A stretch of 64,000 nucleotides of DNA from Neptunicella sp048268085 (lineage in GTDB: Bacteria > Pseudomonadota > Gammaproteobacteria > Enterobacterales > Alteromonadaceae), in the NCBI RefSeq assembly GCF_048268085.1, contig NZ_JBLWWF010000014.1:1-64000 (forward strand), written 5' to 3'. The notes under the pieces were generated by a model. That model had not been told where the DNA came from and made no database searches. It was given only the letters and a program-made list of their open reading frames with translations. Shown piece after piece: positions 35,049 to 42,261 of the stretch. How positions within the stretch are numbered: position 1 is the stretch's first letter; every line of letters begins with the position of its first letter. A program made the translations under genes and the position numbers.

Positions 35049-35485
35049 GATTTCTCCGTAATAAATTGGTCACCATTGTTAATGATGGTTTGTAACAACT
35101 CGTGCAGTAGTTGGCGTTGCTGTGGATCTAATCCGGTAAGCATTTTTTGACGTCCCGCTTTCGCCATACTTTCCACCTGTTCTAACAGCTCACGTCCTTC
35201 AGCGGTGAACCATAGATTTTTGCGACGGGCATCTTCGGCACAGGCTTTGCGAATAATTAATCCGCTTTGTTCAAGTTGATTTAAGGTACGTAGCAATGAG
35301 GGTTGCTCAATGCCAATATTGTCAGCCAGTTCTTTCTGACTACAACCTTCTCCCATACGATCAAGGTGCAGTAATGCAATCCAACGGGTTTGAGTCAGGC
35401 CTAAGCCGGACATGTAATGATCCACTGCGTTGCGCCAGCTGAATGCGGCGCGACTGAGTAACCAGCCAATGTTACTTTCCATCAT
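35045..35485 (-). CDS. MarR family regulator
   Basis: A 146-residue winged-helix MarR protein. The recognition segment is CSQKELADNIGIEQPSLLRTLNQLEQSGLI and the wing has ARRKNLWFTAEGRELLEQVE. It is first in the operon with HlyD and DUF2955. Two palindromes containing TTAGCATGCTAA lie just upstream, so it probably represses its own operon until a small ligand binds. Confidence 0.92.
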   Translation of the reverse strand: MMESNIGWLLSRAAFSWRNAVDHYMSGLGLTQTRWIALLHLDRMGEGCSQKELADNIGIEQPSLLRTLNQLEQSGLIIRKACAEDARRKNLWFTAEGRELLEQVESMAKAGRQKMLTGLDPQQRQLLHELLQTIINNGDQFITEKS

Positions 35486-35496
35486 CTTTTCTCATT

Positions 35497-35514
35497 TAGT
35501 TAGCATGCTAACTA
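35497..35514. promoter_or_regulatory. candidate MarR operator 1
   Basis: TAGTTAGCATGCTAACTA is a perfect 18-bp palindrome 12 bp upstream of the marR start. Its core TTAGCATGCTAA is repeated at 35528. Palindromes of this size and place are typical MarR-family sites. Confidence 0.72.
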
Positions 35515-35527
35515 ATATAACATATAC

Positions 35528-35539
35528 TTAGCATGCTAA
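35528..35539. promoter_or_regulatory. candidate MarR operator 2
   Basis: TTAGCATGCTAA is a perfect 12-bp palindrome identical to the core of the first operator. The two centres are 28 bp apart. The pair brackets the likely promoter of the marR operon. Confidence 0.7.
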
Positions 35540-35633
35540 TCAAATTAATAGATTGTTAATGGAACTTGTCGATACTGTTGTTGTTGCTGGTTAATGGATT
35601 AAGGGGCGGGTAAACGGTCTTTTCAGATTAAAA

Positions 35634-35657
35634 AAATCCCCGCGTTAATGGCGGGGA
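35634..35657 (-). terminator. rho-independent terminator of the CocE-like gene
   Basis: AATCCCCGC and GCGGGGATT form a perfect 9-bp stem with a seven-base loop. On the minus strand it is followed by a long T-run (A-run 35629-35636 on the plus strand). It lies about 40 bases past the stop of the hydrolase gene. Confidence 0.9.
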
Positions 35658-35693
35658 TTTTATACTCACTAAACTGAAGGAGAGTAACGTGGT

Positions 35694-37577
35694 TTAGTGT
35701 CCAATGACTTTAAATGCAATGGAACTGGGATACTCTTTACTGTGATAAAGCTTGTGCTCGGCTTTAACAAAGTCTTCTGGCTTGGCGTTAAAGATATTAT
35801 CGATGTATTTTTGCGGATTAATATCCATAAACGGAAACATGCTACTTTGCACTTGAATTTGCAGTTTATGTCCACGTTTGATGGTGTGCAGTACATCCAA
35901 TAACTCAAATTTAACCAGAGTAGGTTTGTTTGGTTCAAAAGGCTCTGGTGTTGACATACTGTTTCTAAAACGACCACGCATAATGCCCCAGCGCACTAGC
36001 TCATGACGGTTACCGGTTTCCTTGTCCACTTCATTGCTGGATTCGTCCATACCGGGGAATACATCAACCAGTTTAACCACAAAATCTGCCGCACTTTGGC
36101 TGGTGGATACCCATAAATTCAGATCAATTGCTCCAGCAATGGTTTGATCTTCACTGGCGACTTCACTGTTAAACACCAAGACATCAGGACGACGAGCGGT
36201 GAAGCGTTGATCTTCTGCCATATACGGGCGATCCCAACCACGACTAGTGTTAGCCGAATGTGGTACCGGTTTATTGGGATCACTAATGTAGTCGCTAAAG
36301 CCGCCTTTGGACTCTTTATGGTCTAGCAGTTTTTCATTTGCGCCCATATATAACGTTACGTCTTTACCTTGCTTAGGTGGCCAAGTGTCAAATTCGCGCC
36401 AGCGGTTAGCGCCGGTTTCGAATATAGTCGCTTTTGCCAGTTCATCGGTTTTGGCATCTTTCAAATTATGTTTAAAAAATGGCAGTAAGATATGTTCCTG
36501 AAACCATTCACTGGTATTAAAGCCAAATTGTGCTTCGCCCATATGACTGCCGTCAGCGGCATTCCATTGGCCGTGGTACCAAGGACCCATAATGATATGG
36601 ATATTGTCCTTTTTGTTGCCTTTGGACATTTTTTGATAAGTGGCTAACGGACCGTACAAGTCTTCGGTGTCATACCAGCCACCGACGATCAGGGTTGCCG
36701 GTTTTACATCATTAAGATGTGGCAACAAATTACGTGCTTGCCAATATTCATCATAATTAGGGTGCTCAGTGAGTTCATTCCAGAACGGACGCTCCCCATG
36801 AAAGTAGTTTTTATTAACGTTGCTTAATGGTCCCAAGTTACGGAAAAAATCATAGCCATCAGGCGTGGTCGACTTCATCCCTTCTGGCCAGTAAGGGAAT
36901 TGCCCCTCACGTTGTTTATCGAACTTGTCGAAGAATATAAACGCCATCGGGGTCGAAAATGCACCATTGCGATGAAAGTCGTCAAAAAACCAGTCAGCAA
37001 TAGGTGCCTGAGGTGAGATGGCTTTAAGGGCTTTATGGCTATTGATCGCCGCTACCGAGGTATAATAACCGGGATATGAGGTACCCCACATTCCCACTTT
37101 TCCGTTGTTATTGGGAATGTGTTTTACTAACCAGTCGATGGTGTCGTAGGTATCAGTGGCATCATCGACCGCTTTTCCACCTTTGTCATTCGCATCCTGC
37201 GGACGCATGTTGACATACTCACCTTCGGACATAAATTTGCCACGCACATCCTGGAAAACAAAAATAAATCCTTCTTTTTCAAAAATCTCGCTTGGCCCTA
37301 ATTTGGTTTTATATTTATCTGTACCGTAGGGGGCAACACGATAAGGAGTGCGTTGCATCATCATCGGGTATTTAGTGGATTTATCGTAAGGAATATACAC
37401 TGAGGTAAACAGTTTTTTGCCATCGCGCATCGGGATCTGATATTCATACTTGGCATAATGTGAGCGGATATATTCGGCTCTTTTATCGGGTTCTTGCTGG
37501 TCTGCGGCTTGTGCGAAACTGGCCAGAGCCAGCCAGCAAAACAATCCAATGAACCTTGATAAGGTTTTGTTATTCAT
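35694..37577 (-). CDS. exported CocE/NonD family (S15-like) hydrolase
   Basis: A 627-residue protein with signal peptide MNNKTLSRFIGLFCWLALASFAQAA. The alpha/beta-hydrolase domain begins EYQIPMRDGKKLFTSVYIP and has the nucleophile elbow GTSYPGY; the C-terminal 200 residues are the jelly-roll domain of the X-Pro dipeptidyl-peptidase/CocE family (DQTIAGAIDLNLWVSTS...GHKLQIQVQSSMFP). Members cleave esters, amides or acyl-peptides; cocaine esterase and glutaryl-7-ACA acylase belong here. True substrate unknown. It is a single gene with its own terminator. Confidence 0.9.
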   Translation of the reverse strand: MNNKTLSRFIGLFCWLALASFAQAADQQEPDKRAEYIRSHYAKYEYQIPMRDGKKLFTSVYIPYDKSTKYPMMMQRTPYRVAPYGTDKYKTKLGPSEIFEKEGFIFVFQDVRGKFMSEGEYVNMRPQDANDKGGKAVDDATDTYDTIDWLVKHIPNNNGKVGMWGTSYPGYYTSVAAINSHKALKAISPQAPIADWFFDDFHRNGAFSTPMAFIFFDKFDKQREGQFPYWPEGMKSTTPDGYDFFRNLGPLSNVNKNYFHGERPFWNELTEHPNYDEYWQARNLLPHLNDVKPATLIVGGWYDTEDLYGPLATYQKMSKGNKKDNIHIIMGPWYHGQWNAADGSHMGEAQFGFNTSEWFQEHILLPFFKHNLKDAKTDELAKATIFETGANRWREFDTWPPKQGKDVTLYMGANEKLLDHKESKGGFSDYISDPNKPVPHSANTSRGWDRPYMAEDQRFTARRPDVLVFNSEVASEDQTIAGAIDLNLWVSTSQSAADFVVKLVDVFPGMDESSNEVDKETGNRHELVRWGIMRGRFRNSMSTPEPFEPNKPTLVKFELLDVLHTIKRGHKLQIQVQSSMFPFMDINPQKYIDNIFNAKPEDFVKAEHKLYHSKEYPSSIAFKVIGH

Positions 37578-37712
37578 ATAATTATCCTTATATCATTGAA
37601 AAATGGTGGGTTTAAAAGTGTTTGGTGATAGTGTAACCCAATTACCATACTACGACTTGCCTGCACATCCTATGCGTAACACGATGAAGTGATTCAATTT
37701 GGCGTTAAGTGG

Positions 37713-38255
37713 TCATTGATTTCCCTTCTCAGCAACGTTCACTTGGCAAGCATCGAGTAATTCACTGACCAGTTCAGGCTGATTAAGTGCTTTTGCTATG
37801 GCAACACCGCCAATCATCATGACGGCGTGTTGTAGCGCTTCGTTTCGATCCAGTCCGGCATTTTCCAACATGCCAATTAATCCTTTAAATACCGCAGTAT
37901 AAGCATTGCGTACCTGAGCATCCCGTTGGCCAATATCAGTGGTTAAAAAGGCCAAAGGACAGCGTAATTGTTCCCCTTCCAAATGATTGGTGGATAAATA
38001 TTCGCGGGTCATCTGGTCGATATTGGGCACCTGCTGATACTGGGCAGCTTTGTGTCTGGCGCCGGCAATAATGGCCTGAGCATACAATTCTGATTTGGTT
38101 TTAAAGTGGGCGTAAAAGGCTCCACGGGTCAATCCGGCATCGGCCATGACTTGATCAATACTGATATTCTCAAAGCCGTGCCGAGTAAACAGGTTGGCGG
38201 CACTATGCAAAATCCGCTGCCGTGTATTGTGTTTATGTTCTGCGCTCCAGGCCAA
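37713..38255 (-). CDS. TetR family regulator (beside GST)
   Basis: A 180-residue TetR regulator with HTH NTRQRILHSAANLFTRHGFENISIDQVMADAGLTRGAFYAHFKTKSELY. The C-terminal half, with cysteine in LRCPLAFLTTDIG, resembles TetR proteins that sense electrophiles in the NemR/AcuR style. The start is TTG 38255, preceded by GGGAG at a six-base spacing. Divergent from a glutathione transferase gene, with a palindrome between them, so control of that gene is likely. Confidence 0.9.
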   Translation of the reverse strand: MAWSAEHKHNTRQRILHSAANLFTRHGFENISIDQVMADAGLTRGAFYAHFKTKSELYAQAIIAGARHKAAQYQQVPNIDQMTREYLSTNHLEGEQLRCPLAFLTTDIGQRDAQVRNAYTAVFKGLIGMLENAGLDRNEALQHAVMMIGGVAIAKALNQPELVSELLDACQVNVAEKGNQ

Positions 38256-38278
38256 AACAGACTCCCGCGATTAAATAA

Positions 38279-38298
38279 AATATGTTGTTGAACATATT
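38279..38298. promoter_or_regulatory. candidate TetR operator
   Basis: AATATGTTGTTGAACATATT is a perfect 8-bp inverted repeat around GTTG. It lies between the divergent TetR and GST genes, 24 bp from the TTG of the former and 46 bp from the ATG of the latter. Confidence 0.65.
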
Positions 38299-38344
38299 GT
38301 AACACCAATTAGGCTAAAGTGGATTTTACTAACGGAGCAAAAAT

Positions 38345-38989
38345 ATGAATCAGGTTCATATCTATGGTGTGCAGTTCAGTCCGTTTGTGCGCAGTGTACA
38401 AATGGTCTGTGAGGAAAAAAATATCCCTTACGAGATTAGTTTTGAAATACAAGGCCGGTCAGTGGAATTTAAAAGTGACGCTCACGGATTACTTCATCCT
38501 TACCGAAAAATACCGGTAGTGGAGCACAATGGGAAAATATTGGCCGAAACAAACAGTATCTGTCGTTATTTGGCCGCTAATTTTGCTGGCCCCAGTCTGG
38601 TACCAGATGATCCTTGGCTGCAGGCTAAAGTAGATGAATGGTGTGAGTTAATGACGACTTATATCAACTTCGCTATTGTGCGCGATTATTTACTGGAATT
38701 GGTGTCGTCGAAGGGAGAAGATGGCAAGCCTCGGTATGATGTGCTTAAAGCCAATCGTCCCGCCGCCGAGCAGGCTATTCAACTAATCAGTGCACAATTA
38801 CAGGATCAGGACTATTTATTTGCCGGTCAATTAACCCTGGCTGATTTGATTACCGTGCCCTGTTTATACTACGCCGCCAGTCTGCCTGAAAAATATGCGC
38901 TGATAGCACCGGATTCAAATCTAATTCCATATTTACAACGCATACAGCAACGTGAATCCGCTAAAAAAGTATTAATTCCAAAAGAATAA
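38345..38989 (+). CDS. glutathione S-transferase family protein
   Basis: A 214-residue GST: N-terminal thioredoxin-like domain starting HIYGVQFSPFVRSVQMVCEEKNIPYE, with the cis-proline in RKIPVVEHNG and ETNSICRYLA, then an all-helical C-terminal domain ending with LTLADLITVPCLYYAASLPE. The first-helix position has SPFVRS, so a serine or other residue rather than cysteine activates glutathione. Likely used against electrophiles, under the adjacent TetR. Confidence 0.92.
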   Translation: MNQVHIYGVQFSPFVRSVQMVCEEKNIPYEISFEIQGRSVEFKSDAHGLLHPYRKIPVVEHNGKILAETNSICRYLAANFAGPSLVPDDPWLQAKVDEWCELMTTYINFAIVRDYLLELVSSKGEDGKPRYDVLKANRPAAEQAIQLISAQLQDQDYLFAGQLTLADLITVPCLYYAASLPEKYALIAPDSNLIPYLQRIQQRESAKKVLIPKE

Positions 38990-39075
38990 ATGATAGTCGG
39001 CATGACGCTATGACTTTTAAACCTGGTTAAAGTTGTCTAAGGTGAGGACGGATTTATCTTCGGACTCACCTGCTT

Positions 39076-39747
39076 ATGCCGGTTTTAATTCAAGAATTTG
39101 TTCATGTTCATCCAGGCTATTTGTCTGATGGTGATTTGCTGTCGCAAATAGATCACTTACGCACAGCCATTGACCCGATGTTTTCCCCGCCGGAGTCATT
39201 ATTTCGACATAACCTCTTGGCAGCAGAAATACGCTTACGGCGACTGGCCGATATTTCAATGCATCCGCTGAACAGCGCTCAACTAGCCAGTTTAATGGTG
39301 GAGACTGGCGATCCGTATACCCAATTTGAGCAGCTGCGACACCGATATCAACATCGTCTAGGCGGGCGCATACCATTGCCTAAAAATGCCCAGCAACTAT
39401 GGAGTCAGCATAAATATTCGGTGATGGCGCGTGATGTGAATTTGTATAAAAAAATCGGCAAACAAGTGGCATTGCTGAAGCCAGGCGACAGTTATCACGA
39501 TTTGGCATTATTGTTGGCTCAACAGCTTAATTTATCACCTAAGCAGGGCGGTATTTATAATGCGCTACAACATATGTGGGGCTATGTTTCGACGGTTGAT
39601 CCAACAGTTAAGCAACAGATGCCGGAGTGGACCAATTCACATTTATTAGCAGAAATTCAACATAATGCATTGAAAATAAAACAGTTTTATCTATTATCAT
39701 CTACAGCACTAAGTGAACTTTATGTATGGATTACAGATGGCGTTTAA
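39076..39747 (+). CDS. DUF1722 protein with possible pyrimidine-dimer glycosylase-like N-terminus
   Basis: A 223-residue protein. Residues 108-205 match DUF1722 (YbgA type): QLWSQHKYSVMARDVNLYKKIGKQVA and IYNALQHMWGYVS. Residues 10-65 (HPGYLSDGDLLSQIDHLRTAI...LFRHNLLAAEIRLRRL) recall the Pyr_excise family of T4-endonuclease-V-like glycosylases, though only in part. E. coli ybgA lies beside the photolyase gene phr, and both halves would point to UV damage. The DUF1722 call is firm; the N-terminal one is tentative. An inverted repeat spans its ribosome-binding region. Confidence 0.75.
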   Translation: MPVLIQEFVHVHPGYLSDGDLLSQIDHLRTAIDPMFSPPESLFRHNLLAAEIRLRRLADISMHPLNSAQLASLMVETGDPYTQFEQLRHRYQHRLGGRIPLPKNAQQLWSQHKYSVMARDVNLYKKIGKQVALLKPGDSYHDLALLLAQQLNLSPKQGGIYNALQHMWGYVSTVDPTVKQQMPEWTNSHLLAEIQHNALKIKQFYLLSSTALSELYVWITDGV

Positions 39748-39786
39748 GCGAAATGCCCTAGAGCGCGCTCTAATAAAGGATAAATT

Positions 39787-40323
39787 ATGTTCGATCAAAT
39801 CATCGATTTCTGGTTTAAAGAAATAACCCCAACCCAATGGTGGAAAAAAGATCAAGAATTTGATCGCCTGATACGCGCCCGATTTATTGGTGTGTATAAC
39901 CAGGCCATTAAAGGTGAACTATTTCAGTGGCGAACTCAAGCCGAAGGGCGACTGGCAGAAATTATCATTCTGGATCAATTTTCTCGTAACATGTTTCGTG
40001 ATCAGGCACAGGCCTTTAGTCAAGATGCGGCAGCCTTAATTTTGGCACAGGAGGCCATTGCTTGTGGTGCCGATAATGAACTAAGTGCGGTGCAAAATAG
40101 CTTTCTTTTTATGCCGTTTATGCATAGCGAATCTAAAGTCATGCACCATATTGCCGAAACCTTATATAGACAGAATGGGATTGAAAATAATCTTGATTTT
40201 GAATTGCGTCATAAAGCCATCATCGATCGCTTTGGGCGTTACCCCCACCGCAATAGCATATTGGGTCGGCAATCGACCGAGGAAGAAATCGAATTTCTTA
40301 AACAACCGGGCTCAAAATTTTAA
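39787..40323 (+). CDS. DUF924 family protein
   Basis: A 178-residue DUF924 protein: FWFKEITPTQWWKKDQEFDRLIRARF, then GRLAEIIILDQFSRNMFRD and FLFMPFMHSESKVMHH, the three conserved blocks. All-helical TPR-like fold expected. The family is widespread in marine bacteria and has no assigned activity. AAAGGA precedes the ATG. It follows the DUF1722 gene by 39 bp and is probably co-transcribed. Confidence 0.9.
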   Translation: MFDQIIDFWFKEITPTQWWKKDQEFDRLIRARFIGVYNQAIKGELFQWRTQAEGRLAEIIILDQFSRNMFRDQAQAFSQDAAALILAQEAIACGADNELSAVQNSFLFMPFMHSESKVMHHIAETLYRQNGIENNLDFELRHKAIIDRFGRYPHRNSILGRQSTEEEIEFLKQPGSKF

Positions 40324-40381
40324 CTAGTACAGCGTTTTGACTACAGTTAGTTGAGGTTAATGACTATTAAAGGAGTGAGAA

Positions 40382-41695
40382 GTGAACCTTTTCGGTAAAG
40401 AGACTCAAATGGAGATGCAGTTGAAAGCCTGTCAGCAGGAGTGTAACGGGTTAAATAATGTATTAACAGCATTGTCTAAATCTGTCGCCAATATCGAGTT
40501 TACTCCTGACGGTAAAATTTTAACGGCTAATGATAATTTTTTGGCGGTGATGGGATACAGTCTGGAACAAATAGTCGGTCAGCATCATAAGATTTTTTGT
40601 AATGCAGAAACCATAAATAGCCCGGACTATAAAGCATTCTGGAAAAAACTGGCCGCCGGCGAAGGAGCTAAAGGGCAGTTTTTACGGGTGACCCAATCGG
40701 GTAAGGAAATCTGGCTAGAAGCCAGTTATTGCCCGGTGATTAATGCGGATGGGCAAGTTAGTAAAGTTGTCAAAATCGCCTCGGATATTACTGATTCGGT
40801 CCTGCAGTCTCATGAACTTAAAAGTCAAGATTGTGCGGTTAATCGTTCCATGGCGGTGATCGAATTTGATTTGGATGGCAATGTTTTAAAGGCGAATGAT
40901 AATTTTTTACGCACGACGGGATATCAACTGGATGAAATTTTGGGTAAGCATCATAGTCTTTTTTGCGATAAACAATATGCGGCCAGTAATGAATATCGCC
41001 AATTTTGGGAGAAACTGAATCAGGGCGAATTTACCGGAGGTAAGTTCCAACGGGTAGATAAGCAGGGTAATGTGATTTGGCTCGAAGCCACTTACAATCC
41101 AATATTTAACTCAAAGGGTAAGCTCTACAAAGTGATGAAGTTCGCTACTGATATTACTGCTACGGTAGAAAGTGCCAGACAGACAACCCAAATGGTCACT
41201 GAGGCGACCCGTAAAACTGAAGATATTTCCAGCAAAGGTAATGAAGTGGTTAATCAGGCCATTGCAGCTATGAATAGAATGTCAGATGAGCTGAAAACGA
41301 CCTCCAATAGTATTGATGCGTTAAGCGAGCAATCGGAAAAAATTACCAATATTGTCAGTACCATTACTGCCATTGCCGATCAAACCAACCTGTTAGCATT
41401 AAATGCTGCAATCGAGGCAGCAAGAGCCGGAGATCAAGGCCGTGGTTTTGCCGTTGTGGCCGATGAAGTTCGCCAGTTAGCCGCACGTACCAGCAGTTCC
41501 ACGGCTGAAATTGATGATGTGGTAAGAAAAAACAACACCTTTGCCACCGAAGCGGTAAAGGCTATGCGTGAAATGCTTAAATTATCTGAAAGTAGCATGG
41601 AGCTGGTGAAAGAAACCGGCGTGGCAATTGATGAAATCGATTCCAGCACACATGAGATGATGGCCGCTGTTACTCATCTGGCCGAAGATAACTAA
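40382..41695 (+). CDS. soluble PAS-PAS chemoreceptor (BdlA-like)
   Basis: A 437-residue methyl-accepting chemotaxis protein without membrane segments. Two PAS domains (about residues 35-145 and 155-265) each contain a LTANDNFLAVMGY / LKANDNFLRTTGY motif, followed by the MCP signalling domain with DQTNLLALNAAIEAARAGDQGRGFAVVADEVRQLAARTSSS. This PAS-PAS-MCP layout and length are those of Pseudomonas BdlA, which acts in biofilm dispersion. The start is GTG with AAGGAG about seven bases upstream. Its 3' end overlaps the sortase gene tail-to-tail by four bases. Confidence 0.92.
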   Translation: MNLFGKETQMEMQLKACQQECNGLNNVLTALSKSVANIEFTPDGKILTANDNFLAVMGYSLEQIVGQHHKIFCNAETINSPDYKAFWKKLAAGEGAKGQFLRVTQSGKEIWLEASYCPVINADGQVSKVVKIASDITDSVLQSHELKSQDCAVNRSMAVIEFDLDGNVLKANDNFLRTTGYQLDEILGKHHSLFCDKQYAASNEYRQFWEKLNQGEFTGGKFQRVDKQGNVIWLEATYNPIFNSKGKLYKVMKFATDITATVESARQTTQMVTEATRKTEDISSKGNEVVNQAIAAMNRMSDELKTTSNSIDALSEQSEKITNIVSTITAIADQTNLLALNAAIEAARAGDQGRGFAVVADEVRQLAARTSSSTAEIDDVVRKNNTFATEAVKAMREMLKLSESSMELVKETGVAIDEIDSSTHEMMAAVTHLAEDN

Positions 41696-42261
41696 CGGCT
41701 AATTTGGTTGGCTTGCACCACATAACGTAACGATGTGCCGGCCTGAATGGCATTAAATGGATAGCAGGTAATTAATGTCAGCATTGCTACATTATTCGAC
41801 TGGAGCAAATCCATACGGTTTTGATCCACAATCTGTATTTGACTCACACGGTATCGATAGTTGCCTTTTGGCGTATGTAACTCCAATATTTCTCCAGTGT
41901 GAATGTCAGCTAATAGCCTAAAGTGAGTATCCCGATGACCCGCAATGACGATATTGCCGGATTCGCCCGGCAACGCAGTTTGACTAAGATGACCCGGACC
42001 AAAGGCTAATACCCGTCCCGATGCGCCTTCCAGTACATATAAATCGTTACTCTTAATGCTGAGTTTAGCGACTGGCCAGGTATCGGCCCATGACCAGGGG
42101 GGATGCCAGTTTCCTGTGGTGAGCGTTTGCTGCCATGCATCTTTGATAAGCCATTGGGCAACGGTAGCTTTGGCATAGATGTACCCCCCATGGCTGACTA
42201 AATAAAAAGCGAATCCTAATAGCAAAAAAAGAATTAGCTTGTACTGATATTGCCGACCCAT
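41692..42261 (-). CDS. class GN sortase (proteobacterial dedicated sortase system)
   Basis: A Gram-negative sortase of 189 residues: N-terminal anchor helix (LILFLLLGFAFYLV), then the sortase barrel with catalytic H109 (VIAGHRDTH), C166 (LTLITCYPF) and R179 (GTSLRYVV). All three catalytic residues are present. The longest frame starts at 42294, but ATG 42261 shares one base with the stop of the target gene (TAATG) and gives the family N-terminus, so they are coupled. It would cleave the LPQTA signal of the protein encoded directly upstream and join it to an unknown acceptor. Confidence 0.95.
   Translation of the reverse strand: MGRQYQYKLILFLLLGFAFYLVSHGGYIYAKATVAQWLIKDAWQQTLTTGNWHPPWSWADTWPVAKLSIKSNDLYVLEGASGRVLAFGPGHLSQTALPGESGNIVIAGHRDTHFRLLADIHTGEILELHTPKGNYRYRVSQIQIVDQNRMDLLQSNNVAMLTLITCYPFNAIQAGTSLRYVVQANQISR

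Noticed and set aside
37578..37712. Search for an RNA gene or attachment site in this gap
   Set aside because: No structure or repeat beyond expected promoter sequence was seen.
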